DNA from: Sphingobium cloacae | GTDB taxonomy: Bacteria; Pseudomonadota; Alphaproteobacteria; Sphingomonadales; Sphingomonadaceae | Assembly (NCBI RefSeq): GCF_002355855.1 | Contig: NZ_AP017655.1 | Location: 1,364,001-1,428,000 of the forward strand | Direction of reading: 5' to 3' | DNA: 64,000 nt | In this document: positions 56,726 through 64,000 of the stretch, in pieces | How positions within the stretch are numbered: position 1 is the first letter of the stretch | How the letters are laid out: the number at the start of each line of letters is the position of its first letter | Translations under genes and position numbers: made by a program | The notes under the pieces: generated by a model | Told to the model about the DNA's origin: nothing | The model's input: only the letters and a program-made list of their open reading frames with translations | Databases searched by the model: none

Positions 56726-57985
56726 TCAGATCGCCTTCATGATGAGCGATGCATTGGTGCCACCGAAACCGAAGCTGTTGTTCAGCACAGCGCGCACCTT
56801 ACGTTCCTTGGCGACATGCGGGACCAGGTCCACGCCCGCGCAGCTTTCGCTCGGCTCGTCGAGGTTCAGCGTCGGCGGCACGATCTGATCGCGCAAGGCG
56901 AGGATGCAGAAGATGCTCTCCACCGCGCCCGCGCCGCCCAGCAGGTGACCGATGGCGGATTTGGTCGAGCTCATCGACATGGTGGCGATATGGTCGCCGA
57001 ACAGCCGCTTGACCGCACCCAGTTCCAGCTCGTCGCCCAACGGGGTCGAAGTGCCGTGCGCGTTCACATAGTCGATGTCCGCGAGCGACAGGCCGGACTT
57101 CCTGAGCGCCATCTCCATGGAGCGATAACCGCCGCTGCCTTCCGGGTGCGGGGCCGTGACGTGGTAGGCGTCGCCCGACAGCCCGTAACCCACGACCTCG
57201 GCATAGATTTTCGCGCCGCGCGCCTTGGCCCGCTCATATTCCTCCAGCACGACCACGCCCGCGCCTTCGCCCATGACAAAGCCGTCGCGGTTGACGTCAT
57301 AGGGCCGCGAAGCCTTTTCCGGCGTGTCGTTGAAGCCGGTGCTGAGCGCCCGCGCCTGCGCGAAGCCAGCGATCCCGATCGGGCAGATCGCGCTTTCCGC
57401 GCCACCCGCCAGCATCACGTCGGCATCGTCCATCGCGATCATGCGCGCGGCGTCGCCGATGGAGTGCGCGCCGGTCGAGCAGGCGGTGACGACGGCATGG
57501 TTCGGACCCATCAGGCCATATTTGATCGACACCTGCCCAGAGATCAGGTTGATGAGGCGGCCATGGACGAAGTGCGGCGACACACGGCCAGGCCCCTTGT
57601 TCGCCAGCACCAGCGATTCGCTTTCGATGCCCGGCAGGCCGCCGATGCCCGAACCGATGGAGCAGCCCGCGCGCAGGCGCTCTTCCTCGGTCATGTCGAG
57701 AAGGCCGGCATCCTTCAGCGCCTCACTCGCCGCCGCGATGCCGAAGACGATGAAGGGATCGACCTGACGCTGAATCTTGTGGTCGACCTCCAGATTCGCG
57801 TCGAAGCCATATTCGTGGTCGGCCGGCTTCACCTCACAGGCGATGCGGCATTTATAGTCGGTGGGGTCGAAGCGCGTGATCGTGGCCGCGCCCGATTTCG
57901 ACGCAAGGATGTTCTTCCATGTGGTTTCGACATCTCCACCCAGCGGGCTGACCATGCCAAGACCGGTTACGACGACACGACGCAT
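56726..57985 (-). CDS. fabF: Beta-ketoacyl-ACP synthase II
   Basis: A 419-residue condensing enzyme of fatty-acid elongation. The catalytic triad is visible: Cys in VVTACSTGAHS (~168), His in NAHGTSTPLGD (~308) and His in SAIGHLLGGAGAVE (~345). Downstream of acpP by ~190 bp. Confidence 0.96.
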   Translation of the reverse strand: MRRVVVTGLGMVSPLGGDVETTWKNILASKSGAATITRFDPTDYKCRIACEVKPADHEYGFDANLEVDHKIQRQVDPFIVFGIAAASEALKDAGLLDMTEEERLRAGCSIGSGIGGLPGIESESLVLANKGPGRVSPHFVHGRLINLISGQVSIKYGLMGPNHAVVTACSTGAHSIGDAARMIAMDDADVMLAGGAESAICPIGIAGFAQARALSTGFNDTPEKASRPYDVNRDGFVMGEGAGVVVLEEYERAKARGAKIYAEVVGYGLSGDAYHVTAPHPEGSGGYRSMEMALRKSGLSLADIDYVNAHGTSTPLGDELELGAVKRLFGDHIATMSMSSTKSAIGHLLGGAGAVESIFCILALRDQIVPPTLNLDEPSESCAGVDLVPHVAKERKVRAVLNNSFGFGGTNASLIMKAI

Positions 57986-58171
57986 ATGTTGCTCCGAATT
58001 CCTTTGGCTTCACGCCGCTCCTTAGCCGCTCGCGATCCGATTGTCGAAAGCCGAGGCAAGGGAATCAGCGCGCCAGATACGAAAAGGCTCCCCAGACCCG
58101 GAGCGACCGGACAGGAGGAGCCGTTCCTTCAAGCGATGCGGCCGACCGGACGGACCAGCCGCGAAACGCCC

Positions 58172-58405
58172 TTACTGCTTGCTGTCGATATAATCGATCG
58201 CATCCTTGACGGTGGCGATCTTTTCAGCCGCATCGTCGGGGATTTCGACGCCGAATTCTTCCTCGAAGGCCATGACCAGCTCAACGATGTCCAGGCTGTC
58301 TGCGCCCAGATCGTCGATGAAGCTGGCGTCTTCGGTCACCTTCTCGGCTTCGACGCCCAGATGCTCGACGACGATTTTCTTTACGCGATCCGCGGTCTCA
58401 CTCAT
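58172..58405 (-). CDS. acpP: Acyl carrier protein
   Basis: 77 residues, very acidic. The phosphopantetheine serine lies in [10 protein letters not shown] near residue 36. It carries acyl chains in fatty-acid synthesis. Confidence 0.97.
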   Translation of the reverse strand: MSETADRVKKIVVEHLGVEAEKVTEDASFIDDLGADSLDIVELVMAFEEEFGVEIPDDAAEKIATVKDAIDYIDSKQ

Positions 58406-58611
58406 GAGTGGTCCTTTTTACTGGGTATCGTTGGTGGGTATGAATATCCGTTAAGGGATGCCCTAAAGCCAAGCCCGGATAGAGGCAAGAGGCAAGAGAG
58501 CCAAGCCCCTACATGCAGCGCGGGCATATGGCCGCATGCCTCGCGATACCCCGGCTCGTTGGATAAGCGTCCGTTTACCAAAAGTTCAATCGAATTTGCG
58601 ACATCTTGCCA

Positions 58612-59853
58612 ATGATCGAACGCCTTTGTCCCGACCGCTTCATTTCACGCGAGCGCATCCGGATAACGGCGGTCTTGATGCTCGCGATGACGGTCGGCGC
58701 CATCGCGATTCTTTTGCTGACGGCGCATGGGACCGTGGATTCGCTGGGGCGGCCGATCGGCACGGATTTTTCGAACGTCTGGACCGCCGGATGGATGGCC
58801 GATCATGGCCGCGCCGCGCAGGTCTGGGACTGGCGCGCCCATCATGCGGTCCAGCAGGCGCTGCATCATGACGCGGCGATCCCCTTCTATGGCTGGCACT
58901 ATCCCCCGCCCTTCCTTCTGCTGGCCATCCTGCTCGCGCAGCTTCCCTATGTCACGGCGCTGATACTCTGGCAGGGAACAACGCTGACGCTCGCTTTCCT
59001 TCTGGTGCGCCGGATTCTTCCTCAGGCGCGCGATGCGTGGCTGGTAGCGCTCGGTGCGCCGGTAGTGCTGATCTGCCTTGGCCATGGGCAGAACGCCTTT
59101 CTGACGGCCAGCCTGCTGGGCGGCGGGATGCTGCTGCTCGACCGGCGGCCATGGGTCGCAGGGATACTGCTGGGTACGCTCGTCTACAAACCGCAATTCG
59201 CCGTGCTGATTCCAGTCCTGATCGCGGTGCGAGGGAACTGGCGAGCCTTTGTCGCGGCCGCGCTTGCCAGCATCGGCCTTTGTCTGCTGACCTTCGCAAT
59301 CTGGGGATGGCCGGTGTGGCAGGCATTCCTCGATTCCCTGCCCCTGACGCGGCATATCGTCATCGAAAGCGGCGATACGGGGTGGGAGAAAATCCCCAGC
59401 CCCTTTTCCGCGATACGGCAATGGGGCGGGTCGATCCCGGCGGCCTATGCAATACAGGGGATGGTAGCCTTCGCGGCGATTGCAGTGGCCGCGCTGATCG
59501 CAAGGCGAGGATCGATGGAAACGTGCGGAGGCGCCGCGCTGTCCGCCGCGCTGCTCTGCACTCCTTATGTGCTGGACTATGATTTCGTATTGCTGGGGTT
59601 AGCCATCGCGTTTCTGGCGGCGGATATGCGGAAACGCGGCGAATTGCCGTGGGAGCGCACGGTGCTGGCCTATGGCTGGGCCGCGCCGCTTTTCGGCCGG
59701 TGGATGACCGCGATGACCGGCATTCCGGTCGTCATGATCGCGGCCATCGCGGTGCTTTTCATGGCGCTGCGGCGCGCCGCCCGGTTCGACGGCGCGCTGA
59801 GCGGGATCAGATCATCGCCATGCCGCCATTCACATGCAGCGTCTGGCCGGTGA
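58612..59853 (+). CDS. GT87/DUF2029-type polyprenyl-linked mannosyltransferase-like membrane protein
   Basis: 413 residues with about ten membrane helices. An early loop has GTDFSNVWTAG and the acidic-aromatic WHYPPPFLLL typical of DUF2029 glycosyltransferases using lipid-linked sugars. KPQFAVLIPVLI and DYDFVLLGLAIAF follow. It lies on the opposite strand between acpP and fabG, and its last 47 bases overlap fabG. Start ATG 58612. Confidence 0.8.
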   Translation: MIERLCPDRFISRERIRITAVLMLAMTVGAIAILLLTAHGTVDSLGRPIGTDFSNVWTAGWMADHGRAAQVWDWRAHHAVQQALHHDAAIPFYGWHYPPPFLLLAILLAQLPYVTALILWQGTTLTLAFLLVRRILPQARDAWLVALGAPVVLICLGHGQNAFLTASLLGGGMLLLDRRPWVAGILLGTLVYKPQFAVLIPVLIAVRGNWRAFVAAALASIGLCLLTFAIWGWPVWQAFLDSLPLTRHIVIESGDTGWEKIPSPFSAIRQWGGSIPAAYAIQGMVAFAAIAVAALIARRGSMETCGGAALSAALLCTPYVLDYDFVLLGLAIAFLAADMRKRGELPWERTVLAYGWAAPLFGRWMTAMTGIPVVMIAAIAVLFMALRRAARFDGALSGIRSSPCRHSHAASGR

Positions 59854-60547
59854 CATAGCCTGCTTCCCGGCTCGCCAGATATACGACCGCCGCGCCGATA
59901 TCCTCGCCCGTGCCCAGGTCGCCCGCCGGAATCTTCTGGAGGATCGCGCCCTTCTGCACCTCGCTCAGCGCGTCGGTCATGGCCGATCGGATGAATCCCG
60001 GCGCGACGCAATTGACGGTGACGCCCCGGCTCGCCAGTTCTTGCCCCAGCGACTTGGACATGCCGATGATGCCCGCCTTGGACGCGGCATAATTGGCCTG
60101 CCCCGGATTGCCGGTGACGCCCACCACCGAAGTGATCGAGATGATGCGGCCGAAGCGCGCCTTCATCATCGGCTTGGCGGCGGCGCGGGCAAGGCGGAAT
60201 GCAGCCTCAAGGTTCACCGCGATCACATCGGCCCATTCATCGTCCTTCATGCGGAGGATCAGATTGTCGCGCGTGATGCCCGCATTGTTGACGAGGATGT
60301 CGATCTTGCCGCCCAGCGCCTCGACTGCCTGCGGCACCAGCGCGTCGACGGACGCAGCATCAGACAGGTTGCAGACCAACGTCTTGTGATCGCCCCCCAG
60401 TTCCGCCGCGAAAGCCTTCAGCTTTTCCTCATTGCTCCCCGAAAGCGCCAGCGTCGCCCCCTGCGCGGCAAGCGACTTCGCGATGGCGGAGCCGATGCCG
60501 CCCGATGCGCCCGTCACCAGCGCGGTCATGCCTGTCAGATCGAACAT
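59807..60547 (-). CDS. fabG: 3-oxoacyl-ACP reductase
   Basis: A 246-residue short-chain dehydrogenase. NADP-binding TGASGGIGSAIA near residue 12, NAGITRDN near 86, and the Ser-Tyr-Lys triad ITSVVG...YAASKAG (~138-155). It reduces 3-ketoacyl-ACP in each elongation cycle. AAGGAG precedes its ATG. Confidence 0.96.
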   Translation of the reverse strand: MFDLTGMTALVTGASGGIGSAIAKSLAAQGATLALSGSNEEKLKAFAAELGGDHKTLVCNLSDAASVDALVPQAVEALGGKIDILVNNAGITRDNLILRMKDDEWADVIAVNLEAAFRLARAAAKPMMKARFGRIISITSVVGVTGNPGQANYAASKAGIIGMSKSLGQELASRGVTVNCVAPGFIRSAMTDALSEVQKGAILQKIPAGDLGTGEDIGAAVVYLASREAGYVTGQTLHVNGGMAMI

Positions 60548-60549
60548 GT

Positions 60550-60981
60550 TCAGTCTCCTTGTTCCTGTCGGTTCACGCGGAGGCGCGGAGACGCGGAGGG
60601 GCGATAGTCGTTGACGATTCGCTTCACCCCCTCCTTAAGCGTCGCGCCGCCGAAATTGACGAGCAGGCCGACGGGCTGCCCGGTAAGGCGCAGATAGGTC
60701 AATAATTGCTTGGCATGTGCGGCATTCAGTCTTTCCGTCGACTTGATTTCCACCAGCAATCGCCTTTCGACCAGCAAATCAATCCTGAATGCGCTGTCGA
60801 AACGAAGCCCGTCATATTCGACATCAACCGGGCGCTGGCGCTCGACGGCATAACCCATGGCGGCCAGCTTGGCCGCCAGGATCATTTCATAGACGCTTTC
60901 CAGCAGTCCCGGCCCCAATTCGCGATGAATCCGCAGCGCGACGTCCAGAACGTCGCCGCTGATCCGGTCAATATCGGTCAA
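60550..60981 (-). CDS. GxxExxY protein inserted between fabD and fabG
   Basis: 143 residues with the signature GLLESVYE near residue 27, DLLVERRLLVEIKS near 75 (a PD-(D/E)xK-nuclease-like D...ExK core) and LLTYLRLTG...GLLVNFG. TTG 60981 with GGAGG upstream is the likely start; a longer frame to 61182 is antisense to fabD. Inverted 26-bp repeats flank it, and the C-terminus is partly encoded by the left repeat. Function unknown. Confidence 0.82.
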   Translation of the reverse strand: MTDIDRISGDVLDVALRIHRELGPGLLESVYEMILAAKLAAMGYAVERQRPVDVEYDGLRFDSAFRIDLLVERRLLVEIKSTERLNAAHAKQLLTYLRLTGQPVGLLVNFGGATLKEGVKRIVNDYRPSASPRLRVNRQEQGD

Positions 60982-61009
60982 ATCCCCTCCGCGCCTCCGC
61001 GTCTCCGCG
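60576..61009. mobile_element. Inverted-repeat-flanked unit carrying the GxxExxY gene
   Basis: Left repeat 60576-60601 and right repeat 60984-61009 match in inverted orientation at 24 of 26 positions; both are tandem CGCGGAG-type heptamer runs. The unit fits exactly between the fabD stop (61020) and the fabG ribosome site. It could be a small non-autonomous mobile unit. Confidence 0.65.
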
Positions 61010-61019
61010 CGAATGCAAA

Positions 61020-61955
61020 TCAAAATTCGGCCAGAGCCGCTTCGATATCGTCCATCGTCACGATGCTGCGGACGGTGGCGTCGGGCGCGATGCGCTTGAC
61101 CATGGGGCCGAGCACCTTGCCGCCCAGCTCCACGAATTCCGTTACGCCCGCATCCCACATCGCCGCCACGGATTCGCGCCAACGCACGCGGCCAGTCACC
61201 TGCTCCACCAGCCGCGCCACGATCTCGGCCGGGTCGGCGATGGGAGCGGCCAGCACATTGGCATAGACTGGCAGCAGCGGCGCATTGATCGCCGCCTTGC
61301 CCAGCGCCTCGTCCATCGCTTCTGCGGCGGGCTGCATCAGCGGGCAGTGGAAGGGGGCGGAAACGGGAAGCAATACGCCGCGCTTGATGCCATGGTCCTT
61401 GACCAGCGCCACCGCCCGCTCGATCGCGCCGCGATGGCCGGAAATCACCACTTGCGTCGGGTCATTGTCATTGGCGACGGTGCAGACTTCTCCCTCCGCC
61501 GCCGCGTCGGCCAGAGCCTGCGCCTTTTCGATGTCCGCGCCCAGCAGGGCCGCCATCGCGCCCTCGCCCACCGGCACGGCGGCCTGCATCACCTGCCCGC
61601 GCAGCTTCAACAGCTTCGCCGTGGTACCGATATCGAAAGCCTCCGCCGCGCAAAGGGCGCTATATTCACCCAGGCTGTGCCCGGCGACATAATCGCCCTT
61701 GTCGGCCAGCGAGAAACCGCCTTCCTTCTGCATCACCCGCAGCGTTGCCAGCGCGTTCGCCATGATCGCGGGCTGGGCATTCTCCGTCAGCGTCAGGTCG
61801 CTTTCCGGCCCTTCCACCATGATGCGGAACAAATGCTGCGACAGGGCGTCGTCGACTTCCTGAAACAGTTCCTTCGCGGCCGGGCTGGCTTCGGCCAGCG
61901 CCTTGCCCATGCCCACCGACTGGCTGCCCTGACCCGGAAATAGAAATGCCCTCAT
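61020..61955 (-). CDS. fabD: Malonyl-CoA:ACP transacylase
   Basis: 311 residues; FPGQGSQSVGMG at the start, nucleophile GHSLGEYSALCAA near residue 92, and NAPLLPVYANV with VSAPFHCPLM (His ~200). It loads malonyl onto ACP. Start of the fab run. Confidence 0.96.
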   Translation of the reverse strand: MRAFLFPGQGSQSVGMGKALAEASPAAKELFQEVDDALSQHLFRIMVEGPESDLTLTENAQPAIMANALATLRVMQKEGGFSLADKGDYVAGHSLGEYSALCAAEAFDIGTTAKLLKLRGQVMQAAVPVGEGAMAALLGADIEKAQALADAAAEGEVCTVANDNDPTQVVISGHRGAIERAVALVKDHGIKRGVLLPVSAPFHCPLMQPAAEAMDEALGKAAINAPLLPVYANVLAAPIADPAEIVARLVEQVTGRVRWRESVAAMWDAGVTEFVELGGKVLGPMVKRIAPDATVRSIVTMDDIEAALAEF

Positions 61956-62113
61956 GCTTCACCCTCTGAACCCGGCGGCGCGAAAAGCGCCATTTTCCAA
62001 GACCGTTACACTTTACGACAACATTGCCATTGAGACACCGCCGCGATTTCGGCAGTTATTTCAACGAGCGCCTCGACATCGCCCCTGGGCGGCTGTCTGC
62101 GGTGCCTTTAACG

Positions 62114-63586
62114 ATGACGGAGTGCAAGGAAAAGGTGCGATATCGCATTGCATGGATCAGCGGAACGGCGCTCCTGTTGACGGCCTGTGCCGCCGGTCCC
62201 GATTACCGCCCGCCCCAAACGACGGCGCTGGGAGTTCCGCCTGCCTATAGCCAAGGCGCTTCCGTCCCGCTCAGCGAGGCCGATCTGGCCAATTGGTGGA
62301 CACGGCTCAACGATCCCGCGCTCAGCCATCTGATCGATCAGGCCATCGCCAGCAATCTGGACATCGTGCAGGCGCAGGCGCGGCTGCGGCAGGCGCGGGA
62401 ATCGCTGCGGCAGGCCAATGCCTCCTTCCTGCCGCAGGTGAACGCGTCGGGCAGCGGGGGACGCAATTACAGCAGCCAGGATGCGGGCGGGCGGCTCGAC
62501 AGCAGCGGCAATCCCATCGGCGGCGCCGGAGGCAACTGGTCAAGCAGCTATTCCCTGCGCGCCAATGCAAGCTGGCAGATCGACCTGTTCGGCGAGCTTT
62601 CCCGCTCCGCCGAAGCGGCCCGCGCCGACCTCGCCGCATCGGGCTATGACCTCGCCAATGTGCGGATGACCATCATTTCCGAACTGGTCACCAACTATGT
62701 GCAGGCGCGGCTGGCGCAGGCCCAGCTTCAGGTGGCGCGCGAAACGCAGACGGTCCAGCAGGACAATTACGACATCGCCAACTGGCGCTTGCAGGCGGGC
62801 CTCGTCTCCTCGCTGGACGAGCAGCAGGCCAAGGCGCAACTGGCGCAGACCAGAGCGTCCATCCCGCAACTGGAGACCAGCCTGAAAGGCAGCCTCAACC
62901 GGATCGCGGTGCTGACCGGGCAGGCTCCGGGAGAAGCCACCCGCACCCTCGAAACCCCGGTCCCCATTCCCGCAGCCGCGACGCAGATCGCCACCGGCAT
63001 TCCCGCCGACACGCTGCGCCAGCGCCCGGACGTGCGCTCGGCGGAGCGCGCCCTCGCCGCCGCGACGGCGCGGATCGGCGTGGCGCAGGCGCAGCTTTAT
63101 CCGTCGCTGGGGATCAGCGGGAATATCGGCACCACCTCCAATGCTTTCAAAGACCTGTTCGACCTGGTGACGGGCGGCGTGTTCGCCAATGTCGCGCAGG
63201 TGATCTTCGACGGCGGGCGGCTCTCCTCGCAGGTCCGCTCGCAGAAAGCCGCCGCGGACGGGGCCTTCGCCTTCTATAAGCAAAGCGTGCTGACCGCGCT
63301 GGAAGATGTCGAAAATGCGATGGCCGCGCTCGCCAGCGCGCAGGCGCGAAAGGCGGAGTTCCAGACCGCCTTCGAAGCGTCCAACAACGCCGCGACCATG
63401 GCCCGCAGCCAGTATCAGTCGGGCCTGATCGACTTCCAAACGCTCTCCAACAGCGAATCCACGCTTTTGAACGCCCGCAACAGCCTCGCCTCCGCTCAGG
63501 CCGACGAAATCCTTGCCATCGCCCAGCTTTACAATGCGCTGGGCGGCGGCTGGCAGAACATGGAAAACCGCCCCAATGAGCAATGA
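62114..63586 (+). CDS. RND efflux outer-membrane lipoprotein (NodT/OprM-like)
   Basis: 490 residues with lipobox LTAC near residue 22, the PDYRPPQT motif after it, and two outer-membrane efflux repeats (ALSHLIDQAIASNLDIVQAQARLRQARES; then the C-terminal half ending in YNALGGGWQ). Start ATG 62114 chosen for the signal peptide. It overlaps the next adaptor gene by 11 bp. Confidence 0.92.
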   Translation: MTECKEKVRYRIAWISGTALLLTACAAGPDYRPPQTTALGVPPAYSQGASVPLSEADLANWWTRLNDPALSHLIDQAIASNLDIVQAQARLRQARESLRQANASFLPQVNASGSGGRNYSSQDAGGRLDSSGNPIGGAGGNWSSSYSLRANASWQIDLFGELSRSAEAARADLAASGYDLANVRMTIISELVTNYVQARLAQAQLQVARETQTVQQDNYDIANWRLQAGLVSSLDEQQAKAQLAQTRASIPQLETSLKGSLNRIAVLTGQAPGEATRTLETPVPIPAAATQIATGIPADTLRQRPDVRSAERALAAATARIGVAQAQLYPSLGISGNIGTTSNAFKDLFDLVTGGVFANVAQVIFDGGRLSSQVRSQKAAADGAFAFYKQSVLTALEDVENAMAALASAQARKAEFQTAFEASNNAATMARSQYQSGLIDFQTLSNSESTLLNARNSLASAQADEILAIAQLYNALGGGWQNMENRPNEQ

Positions 63587-64000
63587 TGTGACGACGGATC
63601 AGGATCTGAACGACTTCCTTGGCGCGAAGCCCGCAAAGCCGTGGCGCAAATGGATCATCCGGGGGGGTATCGGCGTGGCGCTGCTGATCGCCATCCTGCT
63701 GCTGGCTTATTGCTTCGGCGGCGATGACAAGCCCGACTATGCGACGCGCGAGGTGCGCAAGGGCGACCTGACCGTCACCGTCTCCGCGACCGGCAATCTG
63801 AAGCCCATCAATCAGGTGGATGTGGGCTCCGAACAGTCGGGCAAGATCACGGCGGTCTATGTCGACGTGAACGACCGGGTGACGAAGGGGCAGAGGCTGG
63901 CCGAACTCGACACCCGCCGTCTGGTCGACACCATCAACCAGAACCGGGCGCAGGTTTCCTCCTCGCAGGCCAGCGTGTCGCAGGCGCAGGCGCAGCTTGC
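63576..64000 (+). CDS. MacA-like periplasmic adaptor, N-terminal part, cut by window edge
   Basis: The frame is open to base 64000. A cytoplasmic start, one membrane helix (~35-50) and a lipoyl-type segment (TVTVSATGNLKPINQVDVGS, then VKGQRL-like VTKGQRLAELD) match MacA/HlyD adaptors, with the Gln/Ser-rich hairpin beginning at the edge. Pump genes should follow outside the window. Confidence 0.88.
   Translation, partial: MSNDVTTDQDLNDFLGAKPAKPWRKWIIRGGIGVALLIAILLLAYCFGGDDKPDYATREVRKGDLTVTVSATGNLKPINQVDVGSEQSGKITAVYVDVNDRVTKGQRLAELDTRRLVDTINQNRAQVSSSQASVSQAQAQL

Overview
The window is GC-rich chromosomal DNA of an alphaproteobacterium, most likely a sphingomonad (Sphingobium/Novosphingobium-like). 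The pointers are a SWFGD/DUF2171 protein, a 'vgr-related' HEXXH protein, a compact single-chain PurL, an alphaproteobacterial RpoH promoter in front of dnaK, sphingomonad-style palindromic intergenic repeats and a TonB-dependent receptor. This assignment rests on gene content and style, not on a database match.

Layout. 1-2.7 kb: a GGDEF protein cut by the window edge, then moaA-nadK. 2.8-10.5 kb, between tRNA-Asn(GTT) and tRNA-Ala(CGC): a decayed genomic island. It holds an intact IS21-family element with a 5-bp target duplication, a gene with an RNA-polymerase alpha-CTD-like domain cut by an IS481 relic, a hipA fragment, an AbiE-type antitoxin with only the start of its toxin, a diverged ~90-bp repeat pair and a broken P4-type integrase. 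10.7-25 kb: housekeeping genes (queA-ppi-coaD-ispA and xseB, purL, dnaKJ, PCuAC, extensin, NUDIX). 24.9-30.3 kb: a ku-mgtC-ligD repair operon whose ligD is cut by a second IS21-family element, followed by fragments of a serpin, a Dps and a methyltransferase, then a PepSY protein and small stress genes.

33.6-49.5 kb is the most interesting region: a redox/reactive-sulfur cluster. Thioredoxin-2 is divergent from a 1-Cys peroxiredoxin and an ArsR regulator. cydDC is divergent from cydABX. A cysteine-containing ArsR, an RND permease, its adaptor and a rhodanese form one overlapping operon, divergent from a sulfide:quinone-oxidoreductase-like gene, a DUF2892 membrane protein, a TolC-like channel and an AhpD-like protein. 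The rhodanese and DUF2892 proteins together look like a split YgaP. The half-site TTACNCG occurs in all three divergent intergenic regions, which suggests one sulfur/redox regulon. In this genome the sqr reading frame has lost its C-terminal part by a small deletion and now reads into the tolC frame, and the RND gene carries an 11-G tract.

49.6-55.7 kb: a TonB-dependent receptor, O-acetylhomoserine sulfhydrylase, a ferredoxin-reductase-like flavoprotein and a 2'-5' RNA ligase-like protein. 55.7-62 kb: mltG and the fatty-acid synthesis set fabD-fabG-acpP-fabF, split by an inverted-repeat-flanked GxxExxY gene and by an opposite-strand GT87-type gene. 62.1-64 kb: the start of a second tripartite efflux operon, cut by the window edge.
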